From Pricia antarctica (GTDB taxonomy: Bacteria > Bacteroidota > Bacteroidia > Flavobacteriales > Flavobacteriaceae), in NCBI GenBank assembly GCA_011050085.1, contig DRGL01000024.1:62001-126000 (forward strand): a stretch of DNA of 64,000 bases. Reading direction: 5' to 3'. Within the stretch, counting starts at the first letter, position 1, and every line of letters starts with the position of its first letter. The notes beneath the pieces were generated by a model that searched no databases, was not told where the DNA came from, and was given only the letters and a program-made list of their open reading frames with translations. Made by a program: the position numbers and the translations under genes. This document shows, piece after piece, positions 1 to 9,287 of the stretch.

Positions 1-2
1 AG

Positions 3-65
3 ATTGTACGCGAAAATGTCTGGGATATTTTAGTCGATGTCATAGAAGATAACAATCCTTCTTAA
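3..65 (+). CDS. 3' end of an unidentified gene
   Basis: The third frame is open from the window edge and reads IVRENVWDILVDVIEDNNPS before a TAA at 63-65. The other two plus frames hit stops within the first 50 bases. The composition (acidic, amphipathic) looks like a real protein tail, but only 20 codons are visible and no family can be assigned. Confidence 0.4.
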   Translation: MVRENVWDILVDVIEDNNPS

Positions 66-278
66 ATTTTAAACGTCGCTTACGGACTACAGGCTTATTC
101 TGTGTAGGAAGGAATTGTATATTAGAAATCGAAAATAAAGTAGCTAATTTCAAAACACATGTACTAGAAATTTACGCTTCACATTACCGCTCCCTTAGAA
201 ATACTTCGCAAATAGCTTCTTTAAAATGCACGGAAAAGAAATATAGAATTAGCTACGAACTGAACGTCTTACTATTGA

Positions 279-530
279 TTAAGACCATTTCATCCACTTT
301 TTCTTGGGTATAAAGGATAGCTCCCTGCGAATAATATTTTCCTTCATTTTGTAAAGTATTGCTATTTTGATTTCAGTATCCGATGTAGGTTTGAGAATCT
401 TCAAATACAATGGATTTACTACCACTTGTGGCACATTTGTTGTATTAATCTCCTGATTATGGCGGAAAGTCATGGCTATTGCTTCAGCATTAAATAAAAG
501 TATAGCTATCAAGGTTAAGATTAATCGCAT
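279..530 (-). CDS. Small hypothetical exported protein
   Basis: An 83-residue reading frame starts with a plausible signal peptide (MRLILTLIAILLFNAEAIA), followed by a short mature part with a basic C-terminus ending KKKWMKWS. I recognise no family. The signal-like N-terminus argues for a real gene. Against it are the small size, the lack of conserved partners and the flanking non-coding DNA (66-278 and 531-889, in which I see nothing else). It could be a chance open frame. Confidence 0.3.
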   Translation of the reverse strand: MRLILTLIAILLFNAEAIAMTFRHNQEINTTNVPQVVVNPLYLKILKPTSDTEIKIAILYKMKENIIRRELSFIPKKKWMKWS

Positions 531-889
531 AGTATAACAATGTTTAAATGGTTACACTAGTCTAACGGCACCTATGAATTTTTAATAGGTAAATTTCGCC
601 CAAACGTAGAGATTTTCGTCAAAGCGTAATAAATCGGATGAGTTGCACTTCGTGAGTAGGGTAAATTGGGGATAAATTGTTATTACTAATAGGTGATATG
701 ACTGAAGTATATTAAAGTAAATATTCTGAATTTAATTTAATCAACATAATTAAAAATTTGGATTAAAATCTAATTTCGACTCATTACCGTTTGCATTTGC
801 GCTTTTTTATGAATAAAACTTTTCCTACAATCATAAATTGATTAACCTATCGATAACATCGGTATTTCACCGATATTGTGAGTCTAAAA

Positions 890-920
890 TTGGTAGTGGT
901 AGGTGATTTAGATAATTTTG
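890..920 (+). promoter_or_regulatory. Bacteroidota-type promoter of the malectin lipoprotein gene
   Basis: TTG at 890-892 and TAATTTTG at 913-920 are separated by 20 nt, matching the Bacteroidota sigma-A pattern (TTG, about 19-21 nt, TAnnTTTG). The expected transcript start near 927 leaves a leader of about 45 nt before the ATG at 972. Confidence 0.45.
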
Positions 921-971
921 ACCTTAAATTCATGCAAAAGAAAGTGAATTATTAATTTTAAATATCAATCT

Positions 972-1988
972 ATGAAATTCAATTTGTTAAAAAGGTATTT
1001 TTTGTTTGCGGCGATGATTGCCTCTTGTGTGGTATTACCTATCGCGTGTAGTAGTGATGATGGAGATCCGGTAGAACCTGAGGTTATTGATCCTACACCA
1101 ACTGAGCCAACAGAGCCTGCCGCAGCACCCGACCCGACTAATGAGAATACCACTATTTTGGCAACTGCAGCAACTTTGGTCGAGAATGTTTCTACGTCAA
1201 CGGTAACTGTTCAGTTGGCCGATGCGAATGGTAAGAAATTAAAGGCTAGTGGTGGTACCGTTGCCCTGAACGCTACTGGTTCTGCAGTAATTTCTGAAAT
1301 AACCGATAATGGAGATGGTACATATACAGCAACCATTACAAACGATGAAGAACAAAACGTACTTGTTTCAGGTTCTTTGGATGGTACAGATATTACCAGT
1401 ACCGCCAATATCACATTCAACCCTGACGGTTCGAATCCCGCACAGGAAGTAACGCAATCCACTGTTCCATTAGGACCTTCCCTAATACGAATCAACAGTG
1501 GCGGACCTGAGGTTACCTACGGTGATATCACATTTTTGGCAGATCAGTATTTTGATGAAGAGAATACCGTTGCCTACAGTAATCCTTTCGTAACTGAGAT
1601 TGCGGAAACTGATATGCAGGATATATATCTAACGGAACGAATTACTAAAGATGGAACAGATATCAGAGGCCCGTTTTCTTACAACATTCCAGTTACTAAC
1701 GGTACCTACAGTGTGAGATTATATTTTGCTGAAATTTATTGGGGTGTCCAAAATCCTCAAGGTTTCGAGGGTGATGAGGGCCGTAGGATTTTTAATACCA
1801 CAATCGAAGATGTTGAAGTTTTTACTGGCTATGATTTAGTAAAGGACATTAACCCTGCTATTGCAGATCAGAGAATGTACGATATTGAAGTTACAGATGG
1901 TATATTGACCATTACTTTTGAAGCTAGTGTGAACAAGCCTAAAATTTCAGCTATTGAAGTGCTTGGTACAGGTACGGTTGGAATGTAA
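972..1988 (+). CDS. Malectin-domain lipoprotein with Ig-like domain
   Basis: This 338-residue exported lipoprotein has a signal sequence with lipobox LPIAC (Cys26), then an acidic Pro/Glu/Thr-rich linker to about residue 58. A bacterial Ig-like (invasin/Big_1 type) domain follows at about 60-160, with the typical DNGDGTYTATITN segment. From about 170 to the end is a malectin-like carbohydrate-binding domain, recognisable by RINSGGPEVTYGDITFLAD and by VRLYFAEIYWG. Known malectin-type domains bind glucosyl or other glycan ligands. A surface sugar-binding role is therefore inferred, but no catalytic domain is present. It is a single-gene transcription unit with its own promoter and a strong terminator just downstream. 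Confidence 0.8.
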   Translation: MKFNLLKRYFLFAAMIASCVVLPIACSSDDGDPVEPEVIDPTPTEPTEPAAAPDPTNENTTILATAATLVENVSTSTVTVQLADANGKKLKASGGTVALNATGSAVISEITDNGDGTYTATITNDEEQNVLVSGSLDGTDITSTANITFNPDGSNPAQEVTQSTVPLGPSLIRINSGGPEVTYGDITFLADQYFDEENTVAYSNPFVTEIAETDMQDIYLTERITKDGTDIRGPFSYNIPVTNGTYSVRLYFAEIYWGVQNPQGFEGDEGRRIFNTTIEDVEVFTGYDLVKDINPAIADQRMYDIEVTDGILTITFEASVNKPKISAIEVLGTGTVGM

Positions 1989-2086
1989 TGATGATTTAGA
2001 TTTTCATGCTTATAAAATTTCTCTTTCAAATACCTTTGGTATAAAGAATTGAGCTGACATCTAAGCAAAACTTAAAAAGTGCAGCA

Positions 2087-2120
2087 AACTGTCCGGAATA
2101 ACTCCGGACAGTTTTTTTTA
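2087..2120 (+). terminator. Rho-independent terminator after the malectin gene
   Basis: Perfect 11-bp arms AACTGTCCGGA (2087-2097) and TCCGGACAGTT (2103-2113) flank a 5-nt loop and are followed by a T run. Confidence 0.9.
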
Positions 2121-2182
2121 TTACAAACCTTTTAAGTAAGTTATCGTATATAATCGAGACTATTAAAACAAAAAATAAAACT

Positions 2183-2869
2183 ATGAAAATCGCTAAAACG
2201 ACATTGTTAGCCCTGTTTTTGATTTTAACTACTTCATGTCAGTCAAATACTAAAAAGACGACAGAGGCGTCATCGAATACGCATATGGCGCAAATTGTTA
2301 AACCCTCCGCGCAAGAATTGGAAAATTTAGAAACTGCGTATTTTGCGAGCGGCTGTTTTTGGTGTGTTGAAGCTATCTTTGAAAGCGTGAAGGGCGTTAA
2401 AGAAGTGGTGTCGGGATATGCGGGCGGAACCAGCGAAAACCCGACCTACGAAGAAGTTGGTGCGGGTCGCACTGACCATGCAGAAGCGGTCGAAGTATAT
2501 TACGACCCAGAAGTGATCTCCTTTACAGCGCTTGTCCAAGTATTTTTCGGCTCACACGACCCTACTACCCTTAATCAACAAGGACCGGATAGAGGAAGAC
2601 AGTACCGATCTATTGCTTTTTATAAAAATGAAAAGGAGAAAAAAATCATAGAGGGATACATCAAGGCATTGAAAGATCAAGATGTTTACCAAGGGGCATC
2701 GATTACTACGGAGGTGACTCCATTTACCAAATTTTATGATGCTGAGGAGTATCATCAGGATTATGAAAGAAAACATCCGGACAACTCCTATATAACCAAT
2801 GTCTCAATTCCTAGACTAAATCGGTTCAAGGCTAACTTTGGAGAATATTTAAAAGAGGATGTACACTGA
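2183..2869 (+). CDS. msrA: Peptide-methionine (S)-S-oxide reductase MsrA, lipoprotein form
   Basis: MsrA reduces the S-epimer of methionine sulfoxide in proteins. The signature GCFWC is present with the catalytic Cys at residue 58 and a second Cys at 61. Downstream are the family segments GYAGG, HAEAVEVYYDP, RGRQYRS and EEYHQDY. The N-terminus carries a signal peptide with lipobox LTTSC (Cys19) and a Ser/Thr-rich linker to about residue 45, so this copy probably repairs proteins in the periplasm or envelope. There is no cysteine after the active-site motif, so recycling must use Cys61 or an external thiol. It is a monocistronic gene between the malectin terminator and the convergent ECF operon. 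Confidence 0.93.
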   Translation: MKIAKTTLLALFLILTTSCQSNTKKTTEASSNTHMAQIVKPSAQELENLETAYFASGCFWCVEAIFESVKGVKEVVSGYAGGTSENPTYEEVGAGRTDHAEAVEVYYDPEVISFTALVQVFFGSHDPTTLNQQGPDRGRQYRSIAFYKNEKEKKIIEGYIKALKDQDVYQGASITTEVTPFTKFYDAEEYHQDYERKHPDNSYITNVSIPRLNRFKANFGEYLKEDVH

Positions 2870-2953
2870 TTACAATAGCATGGTTCATAGGAATTAAAAA
2901 CCTATAAATGAATCAGGACTGGAAAGTCATACAAGCTTTAGCAAAAACATCCT

Positions 2954-4396
2954 TTATTGCAAGACTATCTCGCTGTATTTTGAGAGGATATGTATCGTTT
3001 TGCCGCTGTTCTTTTTTCCGTTAAATCCTTGACGGACAGTGCTTTCATGATTGTTGAATGTATCCAATTGCAGCCATTCCGGCGAAACCAATTCAGATTG
3101 CTCACTGCTTATATACATATCGAAAGCAGTTTTAGGCACTTTACAGGTGAAAGCTGCATTTTGGATTGAAACCTCTAGTTTCTCAAAATCATCTGATATT
3201 GATTCTATAATCAAAGGGCCAAAATTATTTTTTACGATTGCTGATGTGGTGAGGTTGGCAATCGTAACCTCTGAAAAGGTTGCAGATAGCTGTAGGTTCA
3301 AAACCTCTTGTAGTTCTATGTTCTCCGAATAATCAACCTCTAAAGCGCCATAATTCCAATGTTGTACACTCACGGGTGAATAGGATGCGGTAACCTTCGT
3401 TTTTTCGCCTTCTATCACTGCTGCAAGTAGACTGGCATGGCTCAGGGTTGCATTCATATTTTTAGTATTTCCCACCATTTTCACTTCACCATGTCGAACG
3501 TTCATTTGTATCTTAGTGTTTTTGGGGATTTTTATTTTTATAGTTTTCTTTACCTTAAGTTTAGTGTTTTGTTCAGTCGAATTGAAGTAAAAAGTATTTG
3601 CCCTTCCCGCCCTATTATAACCTTCTAATTTGCTTGAAGTTGAATCGCCCTCTTTTCTGGATGCATAAAATTCAATCCGTTTTTGGTCTGCCGCGGCTTG
3701 TTTCTTGCCCTCCTCTACTCTAGCCTTTGCCATATTTTCCATTTTTTCGGAATGCGCTTCCATTCTTTTTTCGAGCATCTGTTCTCTTTTGGCCCTTACT
3801 TCCTCTTGCTTGCCCGCCATTTTTTCCTGCCAGTCTTCCATACTTTTTTGATATGGTTCCCCGAACTCTTTTTGAAAATTCTTTTGCCACTGCTTTAAAT
3901 ATTCCTCCCCGTTTTTCTGAAAAGCTTCGTAATCGAAATTCGCATCCGGGGTTGGCGGAACGGGAGGAATATCTGAAAGTTCGGCCATATCGAAATCCAT
4001 TTCAAAGGATTCGAATTCCGGTAGTTCCGGAATTTCTATTTGCAGATTTCCTATATTTTCGAAATAATCGGTAGTAAACGGATGACCGGTACCCGTTGTG
4101 ATGCTGACCTTATCGCTATTACCAAGAATTTCGATGCCATTATTCACAAAATAGTCTCGTGCTTCTTCTGTAGTAGCATTCTCTAATTCAACCGTAGCTT
4201 CTACAACAATTTGATTTTTGTTCCAGGTTTCAAACTCGAGATCGGCGTAACTTGTACTGATATCAAGTATGGCTTCGTCATCAACGGTAAATTTTTCCGA
4301 ATAGCTCTTACTTTGCTTTTGGGCATGGACACCGATACTTATGAAGCATAGTCCGAATGCTAAAAACCTACATACTACTTGTTTTGAGTGTTTCAT
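2954..4396 (-). CDS. Secreted DUF4097-like adhesin-type protein of the ECF operon
   Basis: A 480-residue protein with a signal peptide (cleaved after VHAQ). Beta-rich regions at about residues 28-130 and 265-480 resemble the putative adhesin/DUF4097 fold. These flank a long charged coiled coil at about 150-245, dense in Lys/Glu/Gln. The C-terminal half has the alternating small/hydrophobic pattern of right-handed beta repeats. It is the last gene of an operon whose first two genes are an ECF sigma factor and a membrane protein; its start overlaps the preceding gene by 29 nt. A role in envelope-stress output or in sensing is inferred from that context only. Confidence 0.65.
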   Translation of the reverse strand: MKHSKQVVCRFLAFGLCFISIGVHAQKQSKSYSEKFTVDDEAILDISTSYADLEFETWNKNQIVVEATVELENATTEEARDYFVNNGIEILGNSDKVSITTGTGHPFTTDYFENIGNLQIEIPELPEFESFEMDFDMAELSDIPPVPPTPDANFDYEAFQKNGEEYLKQWQKNFQKEFGEPYQKSMEDWQEKMAGKQEEVRAKREQMLEKRMEAHSEKMENMAKARVEEGKKQAAADQKRIEFYASRKEGDSTSSKLEGYNRAGRANTFYFNSTEQNTKLKVKKTIKIKIPKNTKIQMNVRHGEVKMVGNTKNMNATLSHASLLAAVIEGEKTKVTASYSPVSVQHWNYGALEVDYSENIELQEVLNLQLSATFSEVTIANLTTSAIVKNNFGPLIIESISDDFEKLEVSIQNAAFTCKVPKTAFDMYISSEQSELVSPEWLQLDTFNNHESTVRQGFNGKKNSGKTIHILSKYSEIVLQ

Positions 4397-4955
4397 GAGG
4401 TACTGTTTTTAAATAATTCAATTTCTTTTTTAGGTCTTGCAATAATTGTAAGCGTAACTGCAAATTTTTGATAAGAGCGGTTATCGTCTTGTCATTCGGC
4501 CCCACGCTGTTGAGTTCTGTATTCAACTTTACATATTCCGCATTCAAAATGCCCAACTGCTGCATGAATCCATCTACCATAGTCTTGTTCTCCGACGAAA
4601 TTTCTATTTTGGACAGTTCATAATTTATATTGGTAACATAATACTGCTCCATTTTTTTAAGGCCAGGGGTAAGGTCGCCCAAAGAGATAGTGTTGTTCCC
4701 TTCAACAGTAGTGTTTTGATTTACGGTACGGCTAGGCGGCGTCATTTCGACACTGTTTTTGGTCAAAAAGTAACTACCAATACCTAGGGCAATGATAATG
4801 GAAGCAGCTATCTTTAAAGGGAGGATCCATGAGTGTCGTTGCTGCGGGAATTGTTTTTCCAAACGTTCTTGAAATCGTTTCTTATGTCCGGGCTTTAGAC
4901 CGGGATTTGTGTCCTCCCGCTCTTTTTTAAAAACTTCCCTAAGATCTTGTGACAT
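4368..4955 (-). CDS. Membrane protein, probable anti-sigma factor
   Basis: This 195-residue protein has a charged cytoplasmic N-terminus (about 1-45), one membrane segment at about 48-66 (PLKIAASIIIALGIGSYFL) and a periplasmic part with helical, heptad-like sequence. It overlaps the upstream ECF sigma gene by 17 nt and the downstream secreted protein by 29 nt, indicating translational coupling. The topology and position are those of a single-pass anti-sigma factor, although I do not see the classical zinc-binding HxxxCxxC motif. The assignment rests on topology and context rather than on a family signature. Confidence 0.6.
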   Translation of the reverse strand: MSQDLREVFKKEREDTNPGLKPGHKKRFQERLEKQFPQQRHSWILPLKIAASIIIALGIGSYFLTKNSVEMTPPSRTVNQNTTVEGNNTISLGDLTPGLKKMEQYYVTNINYELSKIEISSENKTMVDGFMQQLGILNAEYVKLNTELNSVGPNDKTITALIKNLQLRLQLLQDLKKKLNYLKTVPHETLKTSSM

Positions 4956-5481
4956 ACGCTTTTTGATTTAAAATATCCTTAAGTTGTGCCTTTCCCCGGA
5001 AAAGTCTGCTGCGGCAGTTGGTTTCCGTAATGCCCAGCACCTGTGAAATTTCACTATGGTCTAATCCCTCTATTAAATACATCATCACGACATATCTATA
5101 TTTCTCGGACAGGCGTTCCATGGCCAGTTTTACCTCGTTAACAGTGACGGAATTATCTACCGACCAGTCATCATCCTCCTTTACCACAATAAGGTTTTCA
5201 TTTAGCGGTAGTATTTCCCGCTTTTTCGATTTTAGAAAATCAATGCTCTGATGTACGACGATTCGTTTTAACCAAGCCCCAAACGTCACCTCCGCATTGA
5301 ATTGGTCGATTTTTTTAAAGGCCTTGATAAAGGCTTCCTGAACGACATCTTCAGCATCATCCGGATCTTTCACGAACCCCATGGCCACCTTGAACATGCC
5401 ATCGCAGTACTTCTCGTACAGCTCTAGCTGGGCCAAGCGGTCATTTTTTTTACAGCGACTTACTAATTCAATGGAAAACAT
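4939..5481 (-). CDS. ECF-type RNA polymerase sigma-70 factor
   Basis: A 180-residue ECF sigma factor. Region 2 lies at about residues 20-90, with the segment DPDDAEDVVQEAFIKAF. Region 4 at about 115-170 contains ERLSEKYRYVVMMYLIEG and the helix-turn-helix HSEISQVLGITETNCRSRLF. Sigma factors of this size direct transcription of envelope or stress regulons and are usually held by a co-transcribed membrane anti-sigma. The next two genes fit that arrangement. The divergent neighbour is aldose epimerase, 195 nt away. Confidence 0.88.
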   Translation of the reverse strand: MFSIELVSRCKKNDRLAQLELYEKYCDGMFKVAMGFVKDPDDAEDVVQEAFIKAFKKIDQFNAEVTFGAWLKRIVVHQSIDFLKSKKREILPLNENLIVVKEDDDWSVDNSVTVNEVKLAMERLSEKYRYVVMMYLIEGLDHSEISQVLGITETNCRSRLFRGKAQLKDILNQKAYVTRS

Positions 5482-5676
5482 CGGTAGGTTTCGTTGTTGG
5501 TTTTCTTGTTATAAGGACGAGATAAAAAATCGATTGTTGCAAAAAAGACATTATTTTTACGAAAGTGCACTTGACATTCCAATAATACCATATAAAAGGT
5601 GCTTTACACATTGAAGCTGAGGAAGTTAATTGTAGTTTACATTTAATCAGATGATAACCGAAATATAAAGCCAATT

Positions 5677-6609
5677 TTGAAGCAAGTAACCATCAGTAAC
5701 GATTTCATAACCCTAGTGGTACTGGATTATGGTGCTATCATTCAAAAACTGTTGCTGAAAAATCACAAAGGTGATTACGAAAACCTTGTGGTAGGCTTTA
5801 ATTTTCCGAACGACTATTTGGAGGACCATACATGTTTGGGTGCCTGTGTAGGTCGCTATGCCGGACGGATTTCACAGGGTAAATTTAATCTTGACCGGCA
5901 GGATTATCATTTATATTCAGAGAAAGGCATACACCTACATGGTGGTAAAAATGGGTTCCATACCAAATATTGGACTTTCGAGGAGGTACAGTATGGGAAT
6001 AATCCTTTTATAAAACTATCGTACCTCAGCAAGCACCTGGAAGAAGGTTACCCCGGAAATCTCAAGGTCACGGTCACCTATCAATTGATGGACAGTGCCC
6101 TGCGGATTGTTCACGAAGCCACGACAGACCGGACTACCGTGGTCAATCTGACCAACCATTCCTATTTTAAATTCGACGACTCCGGAACTGTCGACGACTA
6201 TCGCTTGCAGCTCAATTGTTCACGGTACGCCGAGGCCAATGAAAATCTGCTGCCAACCGGAAAGCTAATTGACGTTGTTCAGACCGATCATGATTTTCTG
6301 ATCGAAAAGCCAATCGGTGAGGTTAGGCTTGATAGCGTTATGGCGATTGACCCCCAATCGCAAGTAGCGGCGAAGGTGCAATCTCCAAAATCGAAGATCA
6401 CTATGGAAGTTGTTACGAACCAACCGGCTTTAATAGTATATATGCCACCGGATTTTCCGGCCATCTGTTTAGAGACCCAAAATTTTCCGGATGCCCCGAA
6501 CCAAACCCATTTTCCAAATTCGGTATTGCGGCCCGGTGAAAAATATCGCAATGCGTCGGAATATAGGTTCACTAGGCCATCGGTGCCTCAGCGCTATTCT
6601 TGGTCATAA
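5677..6609 (+). CDS. galM: Aldose 1-epimerase (mutarotase), short form
   Basis: It interconverts alpha and beta anomers of aldoses such as galactose or glucose. Active-site segments are visible: the substrate-binding stretch HLHGGKNGFHTKYW, the catalytic-acid region NLTNHSYFKF, and CLETQNFPDAPNQ with the catalytic base Glu. At 310 residues and without a signal peptide it is shorter than GalM of about 345 and probably cytoplasmic. The start is a TTG (5677), giving MKQVTI, since no in-frame ATG precedes the conserved N-terminal strand. A strong bidirectional terminator separates it from the convergent ohr gene. Confidence 0.88.
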   Translation: MKQVTISNDFITLVVLDYGAIIQKLLLKNHKGDYENLVVGFNFPNDYLEDHTCLGACVGRYAGRISQGKFNLDRQDYHLYSEKGIHLHGGKNGFHTKYWTFEEVQYGNNPFIKLSYLSKHLEEGYPGNLKVTVTYQLMDSALRIVHEATTDRTTVVNLTNHSYFKFDDSGTVDDYRLQLNCSRYAEANENLLPTGKLIDVVQTDHDFLIEKPIGEVRLDSVMAIDPQSQVAAKVQSPKSKITMEVVTNQPALIVYMPPDFPAICLETQNFPDAPNQTHFPNSVLRPGEKYRNASEYRFTRPSVPQRYSWS

Positions 6610-6623
6610 AACTTTACGCAACA

Positions 6624-6650
6624 AAAAAACCTGCACAAGGCAGGTTTTTT
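6624..6650. terminator. Bidirectional terminator between galM and ohr
   Basis: Perfect 11-bp arms AAAAAACCTGC (6624-6634) and GCAGGTTTTTT (6640-6650) surround a 5-nt loop. The A run on one side and T run on the other let it serve both convergent genes. Confidence 0.9.
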
Positions 6651-6670
6651 ATACATCGGATCGGTTTAGA

Positions 6671-7093
6671 TTACTCTACCAATAAATTCAATTTTACGGT
6701 GATGTTGTCACGTGTAGCCTTACTATAAGGGCAAATTTCATGGGCGGCATTTACTAATTTTTCACCAGTTTCCGTATCCACAGTGGGTAAAAGGCAATCT
6801 AGCGTAGCGCCAATAAAGAATCCGTCATCGTCTTTGTTAAAGCTTATTACTGCAGTCACCTTGAAGTCTCCCAAATCATCTACCTTATGTTCTTTGGCAA
6901 CTACCTCTAGTGCCCCAGCGAAGCATGTTGCATAGGCGGCCGCAAATAACTGTTCGGGATTGGTCGATTTTCCGTCCGTCTTGCCCTCGGCATTCGGCAT
7001 TTTAATGGGTAAATCAATGGCACCGTCCTTACTTTTGACATGTCCGGATCTACCGCCGGTATTCGTTGCTTTTGTCTTGAAAATAGTTTTCAT
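6671..7093 (-). CDS. ohr: Organic hydroperoxide resistance protein (Ohr/OsmC family)
   Basis: A thiol peroxidase that detoxifies organic hydroperoxides. The family hallmarks are present: the N-terminal TKATNTGGRSGHVKS, the catalytic Cys57 in NPEQLFAAAYATCFAGALE, and the second Cys in HEICPYSKATRDN. At 140 residues it has the normal length. The 3' end faces galM across a shared terminator. No OhrR-type MarR regulator lies next to it, so its control is not evident from this window. Confidence 0.92.
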   Translation of the reverse strand: MKTIFKTKATNTGGRSGHVKSKDGAIDLPIKMPNAEGKTDGKSTNPEQLFAAAYATCFAGALEVVAKEHKVDDLGDFKVTAVISFNKDDDGFFIGATLDCLLPTVDTETGEKLVNAAHEICPYSKATRDNITVKLNLLVE

Positions 7094-7305
7094 ATTTGTG
7101 TATTGTTTATGATACCAATATACTTTTGCTCCTCTAAAAAAACTAAAATGAACTATTAAACTTATGTGAAAAGGCTAATCGACCACTTAAAACCAAAGTA
7201 TTCCGTAATTTGTGATTTGAAAGTCAAAACCTTTTAACCACTCTCTCAGCCCCAATTTTGCACAATCAGGAAAATAAAGGGACAGAACGAATATCTTCAC
7301 AACCA

Positions 7306-8301
7306 ATGACAAAACAGCACATGCCTACTTCGGATGTTTTGGTAGCGGGTATTCTAAATGGGGATACCTCAGCCTTGGGCAGGGCAATAACATTGGTCGA
7401 AAGCCAGCGTAAAGACCATCTCGAAAAGGCCAATACCATAATACAGAAATGCCTTTCCCAGAAGAGGGATGCTATACGGATAGGGATAACTGGAGTACCC
7501 GGCGTCGGGAAAAGTACGTTTATAGAAATCCTGGGCAAGTTGCTTATCGCGGATGGTAACCGCGTAGCCGTCTTGGCAGTCGATCCGACCAGCACGCAAA
7601 GTAAAGGCAGTATTCTTGGCGACAAGACCCGAATGGAACATCTGGTAAAAGAGGCCAACGCGTTTATACGACCTTCACCTTCGGGCGTAAATTTGGGAGG
7701 CGTCGCCCGGAAGACCAGAGAGACCATCATTTTATGTGAGGCCGCTGGATTCAATATCATTTTAGTGGAGACGGTCGGCGTCGGGCAAAGCGAAACTACC
7801 GTACACGGTATGGTCGATTTCTTCCTTTTGCTAAAATTATCGGGGGCAGGCGACGAACTGCAGGGTATCAAAAGGGGCATTATTGAAATGGCGGATGCCA
7901 TTGTTATCAATAAAGCCGATGGAAAAAATATAAAACAGGCAAAGGCTGCTGCCCAGGAATTTAAAAGGGCATTGCACTTATATCCCCCAAAAGAGAATGG
8001 TTGGATACCGACCGTTTTGACCTGTTCCGCTCTAGAGAATAAAGGCATAGAAGCCATTCGCGACCTAATTCTTGATTACATCGAAAAGAACAAAATATCA
8101 GGTCATTTTCTTGAAAAAAGGAAACGGCAAAATAAAAACTGGCTTTATGAATCTATCGAAGAACGTCTAAAATCCGATTTTTTTGATGATGAAACCATCG
8201 GCCCGGAACTTGATAAATTCGCTTCGAAAGTAATGGCCGAAACCATCTCTCCGTTTCAGGCTGCGGAGCAATTGATAGGTATGTTTAAAAACAAAAGCTA
8301 A
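7306..8301 (+). CDS. meaB: MeaB-type GTPase, methylmalonyl-CoA mutase chaperone
   Basis: A G3E-family GTPase that protects and reloads adenosylcobalamin in methylmalonyl-CoA mutase. The P-loop GVPGVGKST is followed by AVDPTST (Walker B-like DPTST), GDKTRM, ETVGVGQSE and NKADG. The reading frame is open from a TTG at 7258, which would add 16 residues. I prefer the ATG at 7306, because homologues start just before the segment DVLVAGILNGD. The mutase genes are not in this window. The gene is followed after 26 nt by the GT2 gene and may be co-transcribed with it by chance of location. Confidence 0.9.
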   Translation: MTKQHMPTSDVLVAGILNGDTSALGRAITLVESQRKDHLEKANTIIQKCLSQKRDAIRIGITGVPGVGKSTFIEILGKLLIADGNRVAVLAVDPTSTQSKGSILGDKTRMEHLVKEANAFIRPSPSGVNLGGVARKTRETIILCEAAGFNIILVETVGVGQSETTVHGMVDFFLLLKLSGAGDELQGIKRGIIEMADAIVINKADGKNIKQAKAAAQEFKRALHLYPPKENGWIPTVLTCSALENKGIEAIRDLILDYIEKNKISGHFLEKRKRQNKNWLYESIEERLKSDFFDDETIGPELDKFASKVMAETISPFQAAEQLIGMFKNKS

Positions 8302-8327
8302 ATTTGTTGCCAAACCGATATTAAACG

Positions 8328-9287
8328 ATGCATCCCGTAACCCCTTCCCTACTCTCTTTGGTCATACCGCTTTATAACGAAGCCGATAATGTAGTGTTGC
8401 TGACGCAAAAAATTCATGACGCGCTCGTAGGGTACACCTATCAAATTATTTATATCGATGATTTCTCTACGGATGCTACCCGCAATGTAATCAACGCTAT
8501 GCAAGATGATACCGTTCATCTTATCATCCTCAAAAAGAACTACGGACAGAGCCTAGCCTTGGCTGCAGGTATCGATTATGCAAAAGGGGAGTATATTATT
8601 ACTATGGATGGGGATTTACAGAACGATCCCAGCGATATTCCACAAATGCTCGAGTATGCGGTCAATCAGGATTTTGACCTTGTTACCGGTATCCGCCAGA
8701 AGCGAAAGGATTCCCTGGTCAAAAAGATACCATCTAAAATTGCTAACTTTTTAGTACGAAGGGTAACTCAATTGGATATAAAAGACAACGGCTGTGCCTT
8801 AAAAATTTTCACAAAGGAAGTCGCCAAAGACTTAAATCTGTATGGTGAAATGCACCGTTTTATTACCCTGCTCGCCCATTTGGAAGGCGCTCAAATTAAA
8901 CAAGTGCCCGTAAAGCACCACGCCCGACATTCCGGTGTTTCGAAATACGGACTCGAACGTGTCTTTAAAGTGGTGGCGGATATGATGTTGCTGTTGTTCA
9001 TCCGTAAATATTTTCAAAGGCCGATTCATCTGTTTGGCATTTTCGGATTTTTTCTCATCATAGTCGGAGTTTTCATCAACATGTATCTACTCATCGTCAA
9101 GTTCGGTTTTGGGGAAGATATCGGTACCCGGCCTCTGCTTATTTTCGGACTTATGTTTATACTGGCCGGCATTCAATTGTTTACGATAGGAATCGTCATG
9201 GAATTACTGATTCGCACCTATTACGAATCGCAGCAAAAAAGACCCTACCGAATCAGAAAAATAGCAGTCGGTGGGAAAATGGCGTAA
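8328..9287 (+). CDS. GT2 glycosyltransferase, polyprenyl-phosphate sugar synthase type
   Basis: A 319-residue GT2 enzyme of the DPM1/GtrB class. The catalytic domain at about 1-225 contains SLVIPLYNEADNV, YIDDFSTD and MDGDLQNDPSDIP (the DxD-like metal site). Two membrane segments follow at about 233-258 and 268-292. This class transfers a sugar from a nucleotide donor to polyprenyl phosphate on the cytoplasmic face. Its stop overlaps the start of the flippase-like gene by 17 nt, and a GT39 enzyme that would use lipid-linked sugar lies convergently, so the three probably form one surface-glycan modification pathway. Confidence 0.87.
   Translation: MHPVTPSLLSLVIPLYNEADNVVLLTQKIHDALVGYTYQIIYIDDFSTDATRNVINAMQDDTVHLIILKKNYGQSLALAAGIDYAKGEYIITMDGDLQNDPSDIPQMLEYAVNQDFDLVTGIRQKRKDSLVKKIPSKIANFLVRRVTQLDIKDNGCALKIFTKEVAKDLNLYGEMHRFITLLAHLEGAQIKQVPVKHHARHSGVSKYGLERVFKVVADMMLLLFIRKYFQRPIHLFGIFGFFLIIVGVFINMYLLIVKFGFGEDIGTRPLLIFGLMFILAGIQLFTIGIVMELLIRTYYESQQKRPYRIRKIAVGGKMA

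Noticed and set aside
1425-1445. TTCGAATCCC resembling a tRNA T-loop
   Set aside because: It lies within the malectin gene with no matching stems.
7266-8057. 263-codon minus-strand open frame opposite meaB
   Set aside because: Antisense shadow of a strongly recognised GTPase; its composition is that of a complement frame.
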